Below are positions 44,668-53,928 of a stretch of DNA of 64,000 bases, in pieces (the first letter of the stretch is position 1; every line of letters starts with the position of its first letter). The position numbers were made by a program, and so were the translations under genes. This DNA comes from Xaviernesmea oryzae (GTDB lineage: Bacteria; Pseudomonadota; Alphaproteobacteria; Rhizobiales; Rhizobiaceae), in contig NZ_FXAF01000006.1 in assembly GCF_900177415.1 (NCBI RefSeq), positions 644,001 through 708,000 on the forward strand. Reading direction: 5' to 3'. Under the pieces are notes generated by a model, which ran no database searches, was not told the origin of the DNA, and saw nothing but the letters and a program-made list of their open reading frames with translations.

Positions 44668-45356
44668 ACGACCGACGCCATCTCGGCGAGGATGGCTTGC
44701 GCCGCCGCTTTCGGATCGGGCGCCTTGACGATCGGCCGCCCGACGACGAGATGGCTCGAACCGGCGCGGAGCGCGTCGGCCGGCGTCATCACCCGCTTCT
44801 GGTCGCCCGCATCCGAGCCTGCGGGGCGGATGCCGGGCGTCACGACCGCCATCTTCGGCCCGACGATCTTGCGCACGGCGGCGGATTCCTCCGCCGAGCA
44901 GACGATGCCGCCCATGCCGGCGGCAAGCGCCTGTTCGGCGCGGCGCAGCACCAGCGTGTGCGGATCGTATTCGTAGCCGGCATCGACGAGATCGGCCTCG
45001 TCCATGGAGGTGAGCACCGTGACCGCGAGCAGGCAGAGATCGGAGCCCTTTGCCGCGTCGACTGCGGCCCGCATCGCCTTCGGATAGGCATGCAGGGTGA
45101 GCATCGTGACGCCCATCTTGACGATGTTCTCGACGCCCTTCGCCACCGTGTTGTCGATGTCGAGCAGCTTCATGTCGAGGAAGACCTGTTTGCCGTCCTT
45201 GACGAGGTCGCGGGCGAATTCCAGTCCGCCGGCGAAGGCGAGCTGGTAGCCGATCTTGTAGAAGGAGACCGTGTCGCCGAGCGTGGCGACCATCTTTTCC
45301 GCTTCCGCGACGGTCGGGATGTCGAGGCCCACGATCAAACGGTCACGTGCGTTCAT
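44664..45356 (-). CDS. pyrF: Orotidine 5'-phosphate decarboxylase
   Basis: The protein is 230 aa. [22 protein letters not shown] begins the TIM barrel; [26 protein letters not shown] holds the catalytic D-K-x-x-D tetrad; [38 protein letters not shown] is the C-terminal substrate-binding loop. It makes UMP. The start ATG overlaps the stop of the phosphatase gene by four bases (ATGA), so they are coupled. Confidence 0.97.
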   Translation of the reverse strand: MNARDRLIVGLDIPTVAEAEKMVATLGDTVSFYKIGYQLAFAGGLEFARDLVKDGKQVFLDMKLLDIDNTVAKGVENIVKMGVTMLTLHAYPKAMRAAVDAAKGSDLCLLAVTVLTSMDEADLVDAGYEYDPHTLVLRRAEQALAAGMGGIVCSAEESAAVRKIVGPKMAVVTPGIRPAGSDAGDQKRVMTPADALRAGSSHLVVGRPIVKAPDPKAAAQAILAEMASVV

Positions 45357-45946
45357 GCCCTGATTCCTTCCCATTTTTCGATAGGGGTCCAGTCGCACGA
45401 GACGGCGCGATCCGCAAGGGTAAAGCAGAAGAGATTTCCGCCGCCGGGCGGCTGATCGCGATCGCGGGCGATCGGAATGCCGAGGAGGCGGCATTTCAGC
45501 AGGGTCCCGACCCCGCCATGGCCGACGAAGGCGATCGGCACGTGCGGGTCATGATCCGCGAGGATGCGGTTGACCGCCGAGACTATGCGCCCCTGAGCAT
45601 CGATCGCACGCTCCCAGCCTTTGAAGCTTTCGTCCGGGTGGGCGAAGAACCGGTTCGCGGCTTCCTCGAACGCGGGCGGCGGCAGAAAGCCGGTCGCCGA
45701 ACGGTCGTTCTCATGGGTGTCGTGGGAGATCTCGATCGTGAGACCGGATGCGGAGGCGAGGATTTCGGCGGTCTCGATCGCCTTCGTCTCGCCGCTGGAA
45801 ACGATCCGGCCGAGTTGCCTTGCCCATGGTGACTTCGCCGCGGCCTCGGCGCGGGCGCGGCCGATTTCGGAAAGGCCCCATTCCGGCACGGGAATATCCG
45901 GGTCGATCCGAACCTGCGGATGGGTGGCGTAGAGGCCGAAGGTCAT
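45353..45946 (-). CDS. Histidine phosphatase-family protein (N-terminal RHG motif altered)
   Basis: The protein is 197 aa. The phosphoglycerate-mutase-like fold shows [33 protein letters not shown], and the second His in [11 protein letters not shown]. The normal N-terminal RHG/RHA is here LYATHPQV, leaving His without the usual Arg/Gly. It might still be active because the THP variant exists in some rhizobial members by memory. It is coupled to pyrF. Confidence 0.78.
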   Translation of the reverse strand: MTFGLYATHPQVRIDPDIPVPEWGLSEIGRARAEAAAKSPWARQLGRIVSSGETKAIETAEILASASGLTIEISHDTHENDRSATGFLPPPAFEEAANRFFAHPDESFKGWERAIDAQGRIVSAVNRILADHDPHVPIAFVGHGGVGTLLKCRLLGIPIARDRDQPPGGGNLFCFTLADRAVSCDWTPIEKWEGIRA

Positions 45947-45994
45947 GTCAGATCACGCTCGTGAACGGGGCCGGAACTTCGAGCCGGTTATCGC

Positions 45995-46588
45995 CTAGGC
46001 GCGCGTATAGGTCCAGAGCTGCGCCGGCGGGATGTTGCGCACCACGAAATCGTAATGCTTGATCCTGTAGCGGTCCGGATTGGCGATGATCGGGGAAACG
46101 GGACCGTAGGTGATCTGCATCACGGGCCGCCCGGCGGGAATGCGGTTGAGCAGGTCTTCGAGCAGCGCGATGCGCCGTTCCATCGGGAAGCTCAGGAGCG
46201 GGATCGCTGAGACGACGCTGTCGAAGGTCTTGTCCTTCCAGGCGCCGAGCGTGCGTTCGAGATCGAAGGCGTCGCCGTTGATGAAGCTGACGCCCGCAAA
46301 CGTGCGGACGAGATGCTGGTAGAAATCCGTCGAATATTCGATCGAGACGAGATTCTCCGGCGACACACCGTGCCTCAGGATCGCCTTGGTGATGATGCCG
46401 GTGCCGGGTCCGAGTTCGAGCACCGGCAGGCCGGAAGCCGTATCGATGACGCTTGCCATGCGTTTCGCCGTGACCGAAGAGGTCGGGCAGATCGCGCCGA
46501 CGCGCTTGGGACCGTCGATCCAGCCCTTGAAGAACCGGATTTCCTCATCGAACTTGCGGCCAAGCCGCTCCTTCAGGCGCAACTCCAT
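45995..46588 (-). CDS. pmtA: Phospholipid N-methyltransferase (PmtA-type)
   Basis: The protein is 197 aa, very close to the rhizobial PmtA template: LKERLGRKFDEEIRFFKGWIDGPKRVGAICPTSSVTAKRMASVID followed by the SAM loop PVLELGPGTGIITKAIL and LSFPMERRIALLEDLLNRIPAGRPVMQITYGPVSPI. It methylates phosphatidylethanolamine stepwise to phosphatidylcholine. ATG 46588 is the template start. Gene lies downstream of dnaN on the same strand beyond a terminator, so it is separately transcribed. Confidence 0.93.
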   Translation of the reverse strand: MELRLKERLGRKFDEEIRFFKGWIDGPKRVGAICPTSSVTAKRMASVIDTASGLPVLELGPGTGIITKAILRHGVSPENLVSIEYSTDFYQHLVRTFAGVSFINGDAFDLERTLGAWKDKTFDSVVSAIPLLSFPMERRIALLEDLLNRIPAGRPVMQITYGPVSPIIANPDRYRIKHYDFVVRNIPPAQLWTYTRA

Positions 46589-46672
46589 GGATATGTCCTC
46601 TCCCTTTCTGCCCCTATGTGGCCCCGCATGCCGCAAAAGCAAGAGAAAATGTCGCTGCGGGAAAATGCAAGG

Positions 46673-46703
46673 AAAAAGGCGGCTGGAATTTTCCCAGCCG
46701 CCT
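46673..46703 (-). terminator. Intrinsic terminator of dnaN
   Basis: On the minus strand, AGGCGGCTGG pairs perfectly with CCAGCCGCCT around a 7-base loop (46677-46703 on the plus strand) and is followed by TTTTT (46677-46673). It lies eight bases after the dnaN stop. Confidence 0.93.
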
Positions 46704-46710
46704 CAAATGG

Positions 46711-47829
46711 TTAGACGCGCATCGGCATCAGGACGTAGAGAGCGTCGTCTCCCGCCGTGTCGCGCACCAGCGTCGGTGAACCCGCATCCGCCAGCATGAA
46801 GATCGCGTCCTCGCCGGAAAGCTGGGCGGTGATGTCGAGGAGGTATTTGGCGTTGAAGCCGATCTCCATCGGGTCGGCGTCGTAGCCGACGGCCACTTCT
46901 TCGGTGGCGCTGCCGGAATCCGGATTGTTGACCGTCAGCATGAGCTGACCGTCCGTCAGCGACAGCTTCACCGCGCGGCCGCGCTCGGAGGAAATCGTCG
47001 AGACGCGGTCGACGGCCTTGGTGAAGCTTTCGCAATCGACCCGCATTTCCTTATCGTTGCCGGTCGGGATGACGCGCTGGTAATCCGGGAAAGTGCCGTC
47101 GATCAGCTTGGAGGTCATCACGATCGTGCCGATCGTCAGGCGGATCTTGGCGTCGGACACTTCGACGGTGACGGCCGCTTCCGGATCGTCGACCAGCTTC
47201 TGGAGCTCGCCGACCGTCTTGCGCGGGATGATGATGCCCGGCATGCCCTCGGAGCCGGACGGCGCCTGGACGTCGGCGCGCGCCAGGCGGTGCCCGTCGG
47301 TCGCGACGGCGCGCAGCTTCAGGTCGCCGCCCGCTTCGATCGTATGGAAGAAGATGCCGTTCAGATAGTAGCGGGTCTCCTCGGTGGAGATCGCGAACTG
47401 GGTGCGGTCGATCAGCATCTTCAGATCGGTCGCCTTCAGCTTGAAGGTATGCGTGAAGCTGCCGGCGGTCAGATCCGGGAAATCCGATTCCGGCAGGCAT
47501 TGCAGCGAGAATTTCGACCGGCCGGACTGCACGGTCATCGAGGCGCCGTCGGAGGTCGTGGCGAGCAGCACTTCCGATCCGTCGGGCAGCTTGCGGACGA
47601 TTTCGTAGAGCAGATGCGCCGGCACCGTCGTGGCTCCGGCATTCTCGACCATGGCCGGAACGGATTCGGTGATTTCGAGATCGAGGTCGGTCGCCTTGAG
47701 ATCCAGGCTGTTGCCGGAGGCGCGCATCAGCACGTTGGAGAGGATGGGGATCGTGTTCCGCCGCTCGACCACGCGATGCACGTGGTTCAGCGATTTTAAG
47801 AGGTTGGACCGCTCAAGAGTAATACGCAT
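46711..47829 (-). CDS. dnaN: DNA polymerase III beta sliding clamp
   Basis: The protein is 372 aa, beginning MRITLERSNLLKSLNHVHRVVERRNTIPILSNVLMRA with three clamp domains (about 1-120, 125-250, 255-372) and ending MLADAGSPTLVRDTAGDDALYVLMPMRV. It encircles DNA and tethers polymerase. ATG 47829 chosen because it is the conserved family start; a frame to 48015 would add unrelated residues. In alphaproteobacteria dnaN commonly lies apart from dnaA. It is divergent from rsmI. Confidence 0.98.
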   Translation of the reverse strand: MRITLERSNLLKSLNHVHRVVERRNTIPILSNVLMRASGNSLDLKATDLDLEITESVPAMVENAGATTVPAHLLYEIVRKLPDGSEVLLATTSDGASMTVQSGRSKFSLQCLPESDFPDLTAGSFTHTFKLKATDLKMLIDRTQFAISTEETRYYLNGIFFHTIEAGGDLKLRAVATDGHRLARADVQAPSGSEGMPGIIIPRKTVGELQKLVDDPEAAVTVEVSDAKIRLTIGTIVMTSKLIDGTFPDYQRVIPTGNDKEMRVDCESFTKAVDRVSTISSERGRAVKLSLTDGQLMLTVNNPDSGSATEEVAVGYDADPMEIGFNAKYLLDITAQLSGEDAIFMLADAGSPTLVRDTAGDDALYVLMPMRV

Positions 47830-48103
47830 GGACGCTACCGCTTTCGACCGTGGCGGTCCGGCAAGGCCGGACCCCGTATTTTTGTCGGGTTTGTAGGCCG
47901 ACTGTATGATGTGGACGGGCAAAATGGCAGACAACGGCGGCGAAAAGCAAGAGGTGAACGAGAGGTTACCGGACCAATTCCGCATCGCGGCCGGCACTTG
48001 CACACAGAAAAACATGCCATCGCCCCGCCGCCGGGCTTCACTTGCCGAAGCGGGCCGGCTCCATCATAAAGAGCCATGATTATCCGACCCCGCGTGACAG
48101 CCC

Positions 48104-49009
48104 GTGACCGATGACCTGAAGACCGCGCAGCGCGGCTATCGCGTCGCCAACACATTCGTGCCCGCAAGGCCGCTGGAACCGGCGCTCTATCTGGTCGCCA
48201 CCCCGATCGGCAATTTGGGCGACATCACGCTGCGTGCGCTGGAAACGCTCTCCGGCGCCGACGTGCTCGCCTGCGAGGACACCCGTGTGACCCGCGTGCT
48301 GCTCGACCGTTACGGCATCGTCAACCGCCCCTTCGCCTATCACGAGCACAACGCCGAAGAGGCGGGGCCGAAGCTCATCGCGGCGCTGGAGGAGGGCAGA
48401 TCGGTGGCGCTGGTCTCCGACGCCGGCACGCCGCTCGTCTCCGATCCTGGCTACCGGCTCGGCCGTATGGCGATCGAGGCGGGCCACAAGGTCGTGCCGG
48501 TCCCCGGTGCTTCCGCGCCGCTCGCAGCACTCGTCGGTTCCGGCATGCCGTCCGACGCCTTCCTCTTCGCGGGCTTCCTGCCGGCGAAGGACAAGGGAAG
48601 AAGGGACCGGCTGGCCGAGCTTTCGAGGGTGCCGGCGACGCTGATCTTCTTTGAATCCCCGCATCGCATCGGCGCGACCGTTGCCGCCGCCGCCGAGGTT
48701 CTCGGAAAGAGCCGCCGCGCCTGCGTCTGCCGCGAGCTGACGAAGACTTTCGAGGAATTCCGGCGCGGCACGCTGGAGGAGCTCGCCGCCTATTATGGTG
48801 ACGACCGCGCCGTGAAGGGCGAGATCGTCCTCATCGTGGCGCCTCCCGAGGCTGAAGAAGCGCCGGGCGAGGTGGAGGTGGACGCGCTGCTGCGCGAGCT
48901 TTCTTCCGCCATGCCGGCCGCCAGGGCGGCGGCGGAAGCGGCCAGGATCACGGGGCTTGCCCGCAAGGACCTCTACCAGCGGCTCCTGGAACTGAAGGCC
49001 GGGGGCTGA
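48104..49009 (+). CDS. rsmI: 16S rRNA (cytidine-1402 2'-O)-methyltransferase
   Basis: The protein is 301 aa. YLVATPIGNLGDITLRALETLSGADVLACEDTRVT is the tetrapyrrole-methylase-like SAM fold; SDAGTPLVSDPGYRLGRMAIEAGHKVVPVPGASAPLAAL and FFESPHRIGATV are strong family marks. It methylates 16S C1402 at the P site. It starts with GTG (48104); no nearby ATG fits as well. It is followed two bases later by yraN on the same strand, an operon. Confidence 0.96.
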   Translation: MTDDLKTAQRGYRVANTFVPARPLEPALYLVATPIGNLGDITLRALETLSGADVLACEDTRVTRVLLDRYGIVNRPFAYHEHNAEEAGPKLIAALEEGRSVALVSDAGTPLVSDPGYRLGRMAIEAGHKVVPVPGASAPLAALVGSGMPSDAFLFAGFLPAKDKGRRDRLAELSRVPATLIFFESPHRIGATVAAAAEVLGKSRRACVCRELTKTFEEFRRGTLEELAAYYGDDRAVKGEIVLIVAPPEAEEAPGEVEVDALLRELSSAMPAARAAAEAARITGLARKDLYQRLLELKAGG

Positions 49010-49011
49010 GA

Positions 49012-49413
49012 GTGGCGGCGGACGACGACGCGGACCTGAAGCGCCGCAGGGCCGAGCGCCGGAAAGCCCAGCGCCAGAGAGCCCAAAGACGTGGCCGCGT
49101 CTCCGAATATCTCGCCGCACTTTATCTCATGGCCAGGGGATATCGCATCCTGGCGATCCGCTATCGCACCAGGCTCGGAGAGATCGATCTCATCGCCCGC
49201 AAGGGCGACCTCGTCGTGTTCGTGGAGGTCAAGGCGCGGATCGGCGAGCGGGAGGCGGTCGACGCGGTCGGTTTCACGACCCAGAAGCGCATCCGCTCCG
49301 CGAGCGATCTCTGGCTGGCGAAACGCAAGGATGCCGCGCGATTGTCGCAGCGCTACGACGTCGTCGCCGTGCTTCCGGGCCGTCTGCCCCGGCATTTTCC
49401 GGATGCTTTCTGA
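49012..49413 (+). CDS. YraN family (UPF0102) endonuclease-like protein
   Basis: The protein is 133 aa. GRVSEYLAALYLMARGYRILAIRYRTRLGEIDLIARKGDLVVFVEVKARIGEREAVDAVG carries the restriction-like E...GEIDLIA...FVEVKAR motif. The first 25 residues are charged and low-complexity. Putative DNA/RNA-processing nuclease; function unproven. It starts with GTG 49012, two bases after the rsmI stop, so the pair is co-transcribed. Confidence 0.93.
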   Translation: MAADDDADLKRRRAERRKAQRQRAQRRGRVSEYLAALYLMARGYRILAIRYRTRLGEIDLIARKGDLVVFVEVKARIGEREAVDAVGFTTQKRIRSASDLWLAKRKDAARLSQRYDVVAVLPGRLPRHFPDAF

Positions 49414-49455
49414 TGCCTCCGTGAAATTGCTGCATGGCTGTGCAATGTAACAAAT

Positions 49456-49488
49456 CTGACATGAAACTGTTAAGGGGCTGTCACAGCC
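49456..49488 (+). promoter_or_regulatory. Pho box (three 11-bp PhoB half-sites) upstream of ugpB
   Basis: Direct repeats at 11-bp spacing: CTGACATGAAA, CTGTTAAGGGG, CTGTCACAGCC. Each begins with a CTGTCAT-like 7-mer and a 4-bp linker, exactly the PhoB arrangement. It lies 50-82 bp before ugpB, so the ugp operon is very probably induced by phosphate starvation. Confidence 0.85.
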
Positions 49489-49537
49489 GGGCCCTATTGC
49501 GATCCTCGACCCCAACAAAGGTGGAGAGGACGTCAAC

Positions 49538-50854
49538 ATGTTCAAGAAGCTTTCGATGGCCGCGTTTGCGGTTGCTCTGTCGGCAACCTCGTCGCTTGCT
49601 GCGACCGAAGTGACCTGGTGGCATGCCATGGGCGGTGAGCTCGGCAAGAAGCTCGAGGAGGTCGCCCAGAAGTTCAACGAAAGCCAGGGCGATTATAAGG
49701 TCGTTCCGGTCTACAAGGGCTCCTATCCGGAAACCCTGACCGCTGCGATCGCGGCTTTCCGCGCCAATCAGCAGCCGGCGATCGTGCAGGTCTTCGAAGT
49801 CGGCACCGGCACGATGATGGCCGCCAAGGGCGCCGTCTATCCGGTCTACAAGCTGATGGCCGATCAGGGCGAAAGCTTCGATCCGAAGTCCTTCCTGGCG
49901 CCGGTCACCGGTTACTACTCGGACACCGAAGGCAATATCCTGTCGCTGCCTTTCAACTCCTCCACGCCGATCATGTACTACAACAAGGACGTCTTCAAGA
50001 AGGCCGGCCTTGATCCGGAAGTCGCTCCGAAGACCTGGAAGGAAGTCGAGGAATTCTCAAAGAAGATCGTTTCCTCCGGCGCGGCCAAGTGTGGCTTCAC
50101 CTCCGCCTGGATCACCTGGATTCAGACGGAAAACCTGTCGGCCCTGCATGACAAGCCGTTCGGCACGCTCGAAAACGGTTTCGGCGGCTTCGACACCAAG
50201 TTCGAATTCAACGGTCCGCTGCAGGTCAAGCACTGGGCGAACCTGAAGAAGTGGCAGGACGAGGGCCTCTTCAAGTATGGCGGTCCGGTCGGCGGCGACC
50301 AGGCCGCGACGATGTTCTACAGCCAGGAATGCGCCATCACGATGAATTCGTCGGCGGGCCGCGCCGGCGTCATCAACAACGCCAAGGATTTCACGCCCGG
50401 CTTCGCTCCGCTGCCGTACTACGAGGACGAGATCAGCGAGCCCAAGAACTCGATCATCGGTGGTGCCACCCTTTGGGTCCTGAACGGGAAGGACGGTGCC
50501 ACCTACAAGGGTGTTTCGAAGTTCTTCGCCTATCTCTCCAAGCCGGAAGTCCAGGCTGACTGGCACCAGGCCACCGGCTACCTGCCGATCACCAATGCCG
50601 CCTACGAACTCGGCCGGAGCCAGGGCTATTACGAGAAGAACCCGGGCTCCGACGTTTCGATCAAGCAGATCATGCGCGGCACGCCGACCCCGAACTCCAA
50701 GGGTGTCCGCTTCGGCAACTTCGCTCAGGTCCGCACCGTCGTGGATGAGGAATTCCAGGCGCTGCTGGCCGGCAAGAAGGACGCCAAGCAGGCGCTCGAC
50801 AGCGCCGTGAAGCGTGGCGACGAGCTTCTGCGCGAATTCCAGGCCGCCAACTGA
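49538..50854 (+). CDS. ugpB: sn-glycerol-3-phosphate ABC transporter, periplasmic binding protein
   Basis: The protein is 438 aa with a signal peptide (MFKKLSMAAFAVALSATSSLA). TEVTWWHAMGGELGKKLEEVAQKFNESQ, GYYSDTEGNILSLPFNSSTPIMYYNKDVFKKAGLDPE and GVRFGNFAQVRTVVDEEFQALLAGKKDAKQALD are typical UgpB blocks. It captures glycerol-3-phosphate (and glycerophosphodiesters) for import under phosphate limitation. AGGTGGAGAGG precedes the ATG. First gene of the ugpBAEC operon; a Pho box lies upstream. Confidence 0.97.
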   Translation: MFKKLSMAAFAVALSATSSLAATEVTWWHAMGGELGKKLEEVAQKFNESQGDYKVVPVYKGSYPETLTAAIAAFRANQQPAIVQVFEVGTGTMMAAKGAVYPVYKLMADQGESFDPKSFLAPVTGYYSDTEGNILSLPFNSSTPIMYYNKDVFKKAGLDPEVAPKTWKEVEEFSKKIVSSGAAKCGFTSAWITWIQTENLSALHDKPFGTLENGFGGFDTKFEFNGPLQVKHWANLKKWQDEGLFKYGGPVGGDQAATMFYSQECAITMNSSAGRAGVINNAKDFTPGFAPLPYYEDEISEPKNSIIGGATLWVLNGKDGATYKGVSKFFAYLSKPEVQADWHQATGYLPITNAAYELGRSQGYYEKNPGSDVSIKQIMRGTPTPNSKGVRFGNFAQVRTVVDEEFQALLAGKKDAKQALDSAVKRGDELLREFQAAN

Positions 50855-50873
50855 TCCTCAATTTCAGAATGCG

Positions 50874-50907
50874 GGAGGGGGCCGGCTCGCCGGTCCTCTC
50901 CTTGTTT
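50874..50907 (+). promoter_or_regulatory. Hairpin between ugpB and ugpA
   Basis: GGAGGGGGCCGG (50874-50885), loop CTCG, then CCGGTCCTCTCC (50890-50901), all 12 positions paired (two G-T), followed by TTGTTT. It is either a leaky terminator or a 3'-end stabiliser favouring ugpB excess, as usual for binding-protein operons. Confidence 0.75.
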
Positions 50908-50947
50908 GCAAGATTGTTTGCAAGACCTCGCGACGGCAGGCGGACGC

Positions 50948-51832
50948 ATGGATACCAAACGCACGACATTCCAGAACCGCTGGCTGCCCTACGTCCTGCT
51001 GGCGCCTCAGCTGGCCATCACGCTGATCTTCTTCATCTGGCCGGCGGGCCAGGCGGTGAAGTCGTCCTTCGAGCGTGAAGACCCTTTCGGCTTCTCCACC
51101 GTCTTTGTCGGTTTCACCCATTATGCGCGTCTGATGCAGGATCCGGCCTATCTGGATTCGTTCGTCAGGACCGCCGTTTTCGCGGTCGCCGTCACCGTCG
51201 TATCGATGGTGCTCGGCCTGCTCTTTGCGGTCGCCGTCGATCGCCTGATGCGGTCCGCCCGCCTCTACACGACGCTTCTCGTCTGGCCTTACGCCGTGGC
51301 TCCCGTCGTCGCCGGCGTCCTCTGGTTCTTCCTCTTTAACAGCACGACCGGGATCATCCCCTATTATCTGTCCTTCTTCGGCGTCCGGTGGGACCATACC
51401 CTCAACGGGACGCATGCGATGATCCTGATCATCATCGCCGCCGCCTGGAAGCAGATTTCCTATAATTTCCTGTTCTTCCTGGCGGGGCTTCAATCGGTTC
51501 CGAACACCCTGATGGAGGCTGCGGCGATCGACGGCTCGGGACCCGTGAAGCGGTTCTTCGACATCTCGTTGCCGCTGCTCTCGCCGACCACGTTTTTCCT
51601 CTTCATCGTCAACGTCAACTATACGATGTTCGATACGTTCAGCATCATCGACGCGACCACGGAAGGCGGTCCCGCCCAGTCCACCAATATTCTGGTCTAC
51701 AAGGTCTACCAGGACGGCTATCTTGGCCTAAATCTCGGTTCGTCTTCGGCGCAATCGGTCCTGCTGATGCTGATCGTCATCGTCCTCACCGTCGTCCAGT
51801 TCCGCTTCGTCGAGCGGCGCGTACAGTATTGA
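50948..51832 (+). CDS. ugpA: sn-glycerol-3-phosphate ABC transporter permease UgpA
   Basis: The protein is 294 aa with six membrane spans and the EAA loop around LMEAAAIDGSGPVKRFFDISLPLLSPTTFF. MDTKRTTFQNRWLPYVLLAPQLAITLIFFIWPAGQAVKSSFE opens the family. It forms the heterodimeric channel with UgpE. ATG 50948 chosen; a frame to 50906 has no ribosome-binding site. The stop is followed 13 bp later by ugpE. Confidence 0.97.
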   Translation: MDTKRTTFQNRWLPYVLLAPQLAITLIFFIWPAGQAVKSSFEREDPFGFSTVFVGFTHYARLMQDPAYLDSFVRTAVFAVAVTVVSMVLGLLFAVAVDRLMRSARLYTTLLVWPYAVAPVVAGVLWFFLFNSTTGIIPYYLSFFGVRWDHTLNGTHAMILIIIAAAWKQISYNFLFFLAGLQSVPNTLMEAAAIDGSGPVKRFFDISLPLLSPTTFFLFIVNVNYTMFDTFSIIDATTEGGPAQSTNILVYKVYQDGYLGLNLGSSSAQSVLLMLIVIVLTVVQFRFVERRVQY

Positions 51833-51845
51833 GGAGCCGAGGCTC

Positions 51846-52694
51846 ATGGTTGAGAACCGCCCTTTCCTGACGTTCCTCACGCATCTCTTCCTGATCTGCG
51901 GTTTCGTCGTCGTCGCACTGCCCGTCTATGTGGCGATCGTCGCCTCCACGCACGATGCGCAGACGCTGATGAGCAGCGCCGTCCCGCTTCTGCCGGGATC
52001 GCATTTCCTTGAGAACTACACGCAGATTTTCACCAACGTCTCGGCCGCCAACGGTTTGCCGTCCTATCCGCTGATGGCGGCGAACTCGCTGATCATGGCC
52101 GTGGTCATCACCGTCGGCAAGATCGCGATCTCCATCCTCTCCGCATTCGCCATCGTCTATTTCCGGTTTCCCTTCCGTCTTCTCGCCTTCTGGATCATCT
52201 TTATCACCCTTATGCTCCCGGTCGAGGTCAGGATCATGCCGACCTACAAGATCGTCGCCGATCTCGGCATGCTGAATTCCTGGGCGGGTCTGGTCATTCC
52301 GCTGGTGGCATCGGCAACCGCCACCTTCTTGTTCCGGCAGTTCTTCATGACCGTTCCGGAAGAGATGATGGAGGCTGCCCGGGTGGATGGCGCGGGTCCG
52401 ATGAAGTTCTTCAGGGACATCCTGCTTCCCCTGTCGCGCACGAATATCGCGGCGCTCTGCGTCATCCTCTTCATCTACGGCTGGGTCCAGTATCTCTGGC
52501 CGATGCTGGTGACCACCGACCCCAGCTATTACACGCTGATGATGGGCATGAAGCGCATGGTCGCCGTCCAGGATGGCGAGATCCGGTGGAATCTCGTGAT
52601 GGCCGCTTCGGTGCTGGCCATGCTGCCGCCGATCGTCATCGTCATCTTCATGCAGCGCCTGTTCATCCGCGGCCTCACTGAAACGGAGAAATAG
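51846..52694 (+). CDS. ugpE: sn-glycerol-3-phosphate ABC transporter permease UgpE
   Basis: The protein is 282 aa with six membrane spans and the EAA loop [33 protein letters not shown]. Opening [37 protein letters not shown] fits UgpE. It pairs with UgpA. The ATG follows GAGGAGCCGAGGCTC. The stop is followed after two bases by the ugpC ATG, so the two are tightly coupled. Confidence 0.97.
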   Translation: MVENRPFLTFLTHLFLICGFVVVALPVYVAIVASTHDAQTLMSSAVPLLPGSHFLENYTQIFTNVSAANGLPSYPLMAANSLIMAVVITVGKIAISILSAFAIVYFRFPFRLLAFWIIFITLMLPVEVRIMPTYKIVADLGMLNSWAGLVIPLVASATATFLFRQFFMTVPEEMMEAARVDGAGPMKFFRDILLPLSRTNIAALCVILFIYGWVQYLWPMLVTTDPSYYTLMMGMKRMVAVQDGEIRWNLVMAASVLAMLPPIVIVIFMQRLFIRGLTETEK

Positions 52695-52696
52695 CA

Positions 52697-53797
52697 ATGG
52701 CTTCCATCGATGTCGAAAGCGTCGGCAAGATCTATACCGGTGGCGTGCGCGCCGTCACCGACATCAGGCTGAACATCGCCGATGGCGAGTTCATCGTGCT
52801 GGTCGGCCCGTCGGGCTGCGGCAAGTCCACGCTGCTCAGGATGATCGCCGGTCTGGAGACCATCTCGGAGGGCGAGGTGAAGATCGGCAGCCGCGTCGTC
52901 AACAATGTCGAGCCGGCCGATCGCGACATCGCCATGGTGTTCCAGAATTACGCGCTCTATCCGCATATGACGGTCTACAACAATCTCGCCTACGGCCTGA
53001 AGAACCGCGGCACGCCGAAGTCCGAGATCGACGCCCGCGTCGCGGAAGCAGCCCGTATGCTGGAAATCACCCAGTATCTCGACCGCAAGCCGCGCGCCCT
53101 TTCCGGCGGCCAGCGCCAGCGCGTCGCCATGGGCCGTGCGATCGTCCGCAAGCCGGCCGCCTTCCTCTTCGACGAACCGCTTTCGAACCTGGATGCCAAG
53201 CTGCGCGTTTCCATGCGCGGCGAAATCAAGCGCCTGCAGCGCCGCCTCGGCACCACCTCGATCTACGTCACCCACGACCAACTCGAGGCGATGACGCTCG
53301 CCGATCGCCTCGTCGTGCTGAACGGCGGCCAGATCGAGCAGATCGGCGCGCCGCTGGAAGTCTATCACGCGCCAGCCTCCACCTTCGTCGCGAGCTTCAT
53401 CGGCTCGCCGGCCATGAATCTGGTCAAGGGCGAGCTGCATGGCGACAGGCTTGCGATCGGGCCGGCGGTGATCGGCCTCAAGGGTTTTGCGCCGACCTCC
53501 GGCGCGGTCACCGTGGGTGTCCGTGCCGAGGACCTGCGTGTCGCGCGTGCGGATGAGGAGGCTTTGCCCTTCCGCCTCGAATATACCGAGGAGCTGGGCT
53601 CCCAGCGCCTCATCCACGGTGCGGTGGGCGATCAGCAGGTCACGGCTGCCGTTTCTCCCGAGACGGAGCTCGCGTCCGAGATGCGCATTGCCGTCGATGC
53701 AAGGCGCCTGCATTTCTTCGCGGCCGATACCGGCAAGCGGCTGCCCGGCAACGTGCCGGCCGAAGCGAAGCTGGCGCCGGCCGAGCCGGTCGTTTGA
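52697..53797 (+). CDS. ugpC: sn-glycerol-3-phosphate ABC transporter ATP-binding protein UgpC
   Basis: The protein is 366 aa, [20 protein letters not shown]. Walker A is GPSGCGKST, signature is LSGGQRQR, Walker [14 protein letters not shown] and H-loop [11 protein letters not shown]-terminal OB-like MalK-type regulatory domain runs from about residue 235. It powers UgpAE import. It completes the ugpBAEC operon; gshB follows after 131 bp with its own upstream hairpin. Confidence 0.97.
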   Translation: MASIDVESVGKIYTGGVRAVTDIRLNIADGEFIVLVGPSGCGKSTLLRMIAGLETISEGEVKIGSRVVNNVEPADRDIAMVFQNYALYPHMTVYNNLAYGLKNRGTPKSEIDARVAEAARMLEITQYLDRKPRALSGGQRQRVAMGRAIVRKPAAFLFDEPLSNLDAKLRVSMRGEIKRLQRRLGTTSIYVTHDQLEAMTLADRLVVLNGGQIEQIGAPLEVYHAPASTFVASFIGSPAMNLVKGELHGDRLAIGPAVIGLKGFAPTSGAVTVGVRAEDLRVARADEEALPFRLEYTEELGSQRLIHGAVGDQQVTAAVSPETELASEMRIAVDARRLHFFAADTGKRLPGNVPAEAKLAPAEPVV

Positions 53798-53881
53798 CGG
53801 CGAGCATCTGCCGGCTGCGCGGCGCTCCAGGCCTCAGGTCGCCTTGCCGGCCGATAAATGGGTTGACCGGTTGCCTTTGAG

Positions 53882-53908
53882 GGCTCGCCATCCTACATCA
53901 GGCGAGCC
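53882..53908 (+). promoter_or_regulatory. Hairpin just upstream of gshB
   Basis: GGCTCGCC (53882-53889) pairs perfectly with GGCGAGCC (53901-53908) around an 11-base loop, 20 bp before gshB. No U-run follows, so it is a weak terminator or a leader structure. Confidence 0.45.
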
Positions 53909-53928
53909 AATTCTAGGGGACTGAAGTC

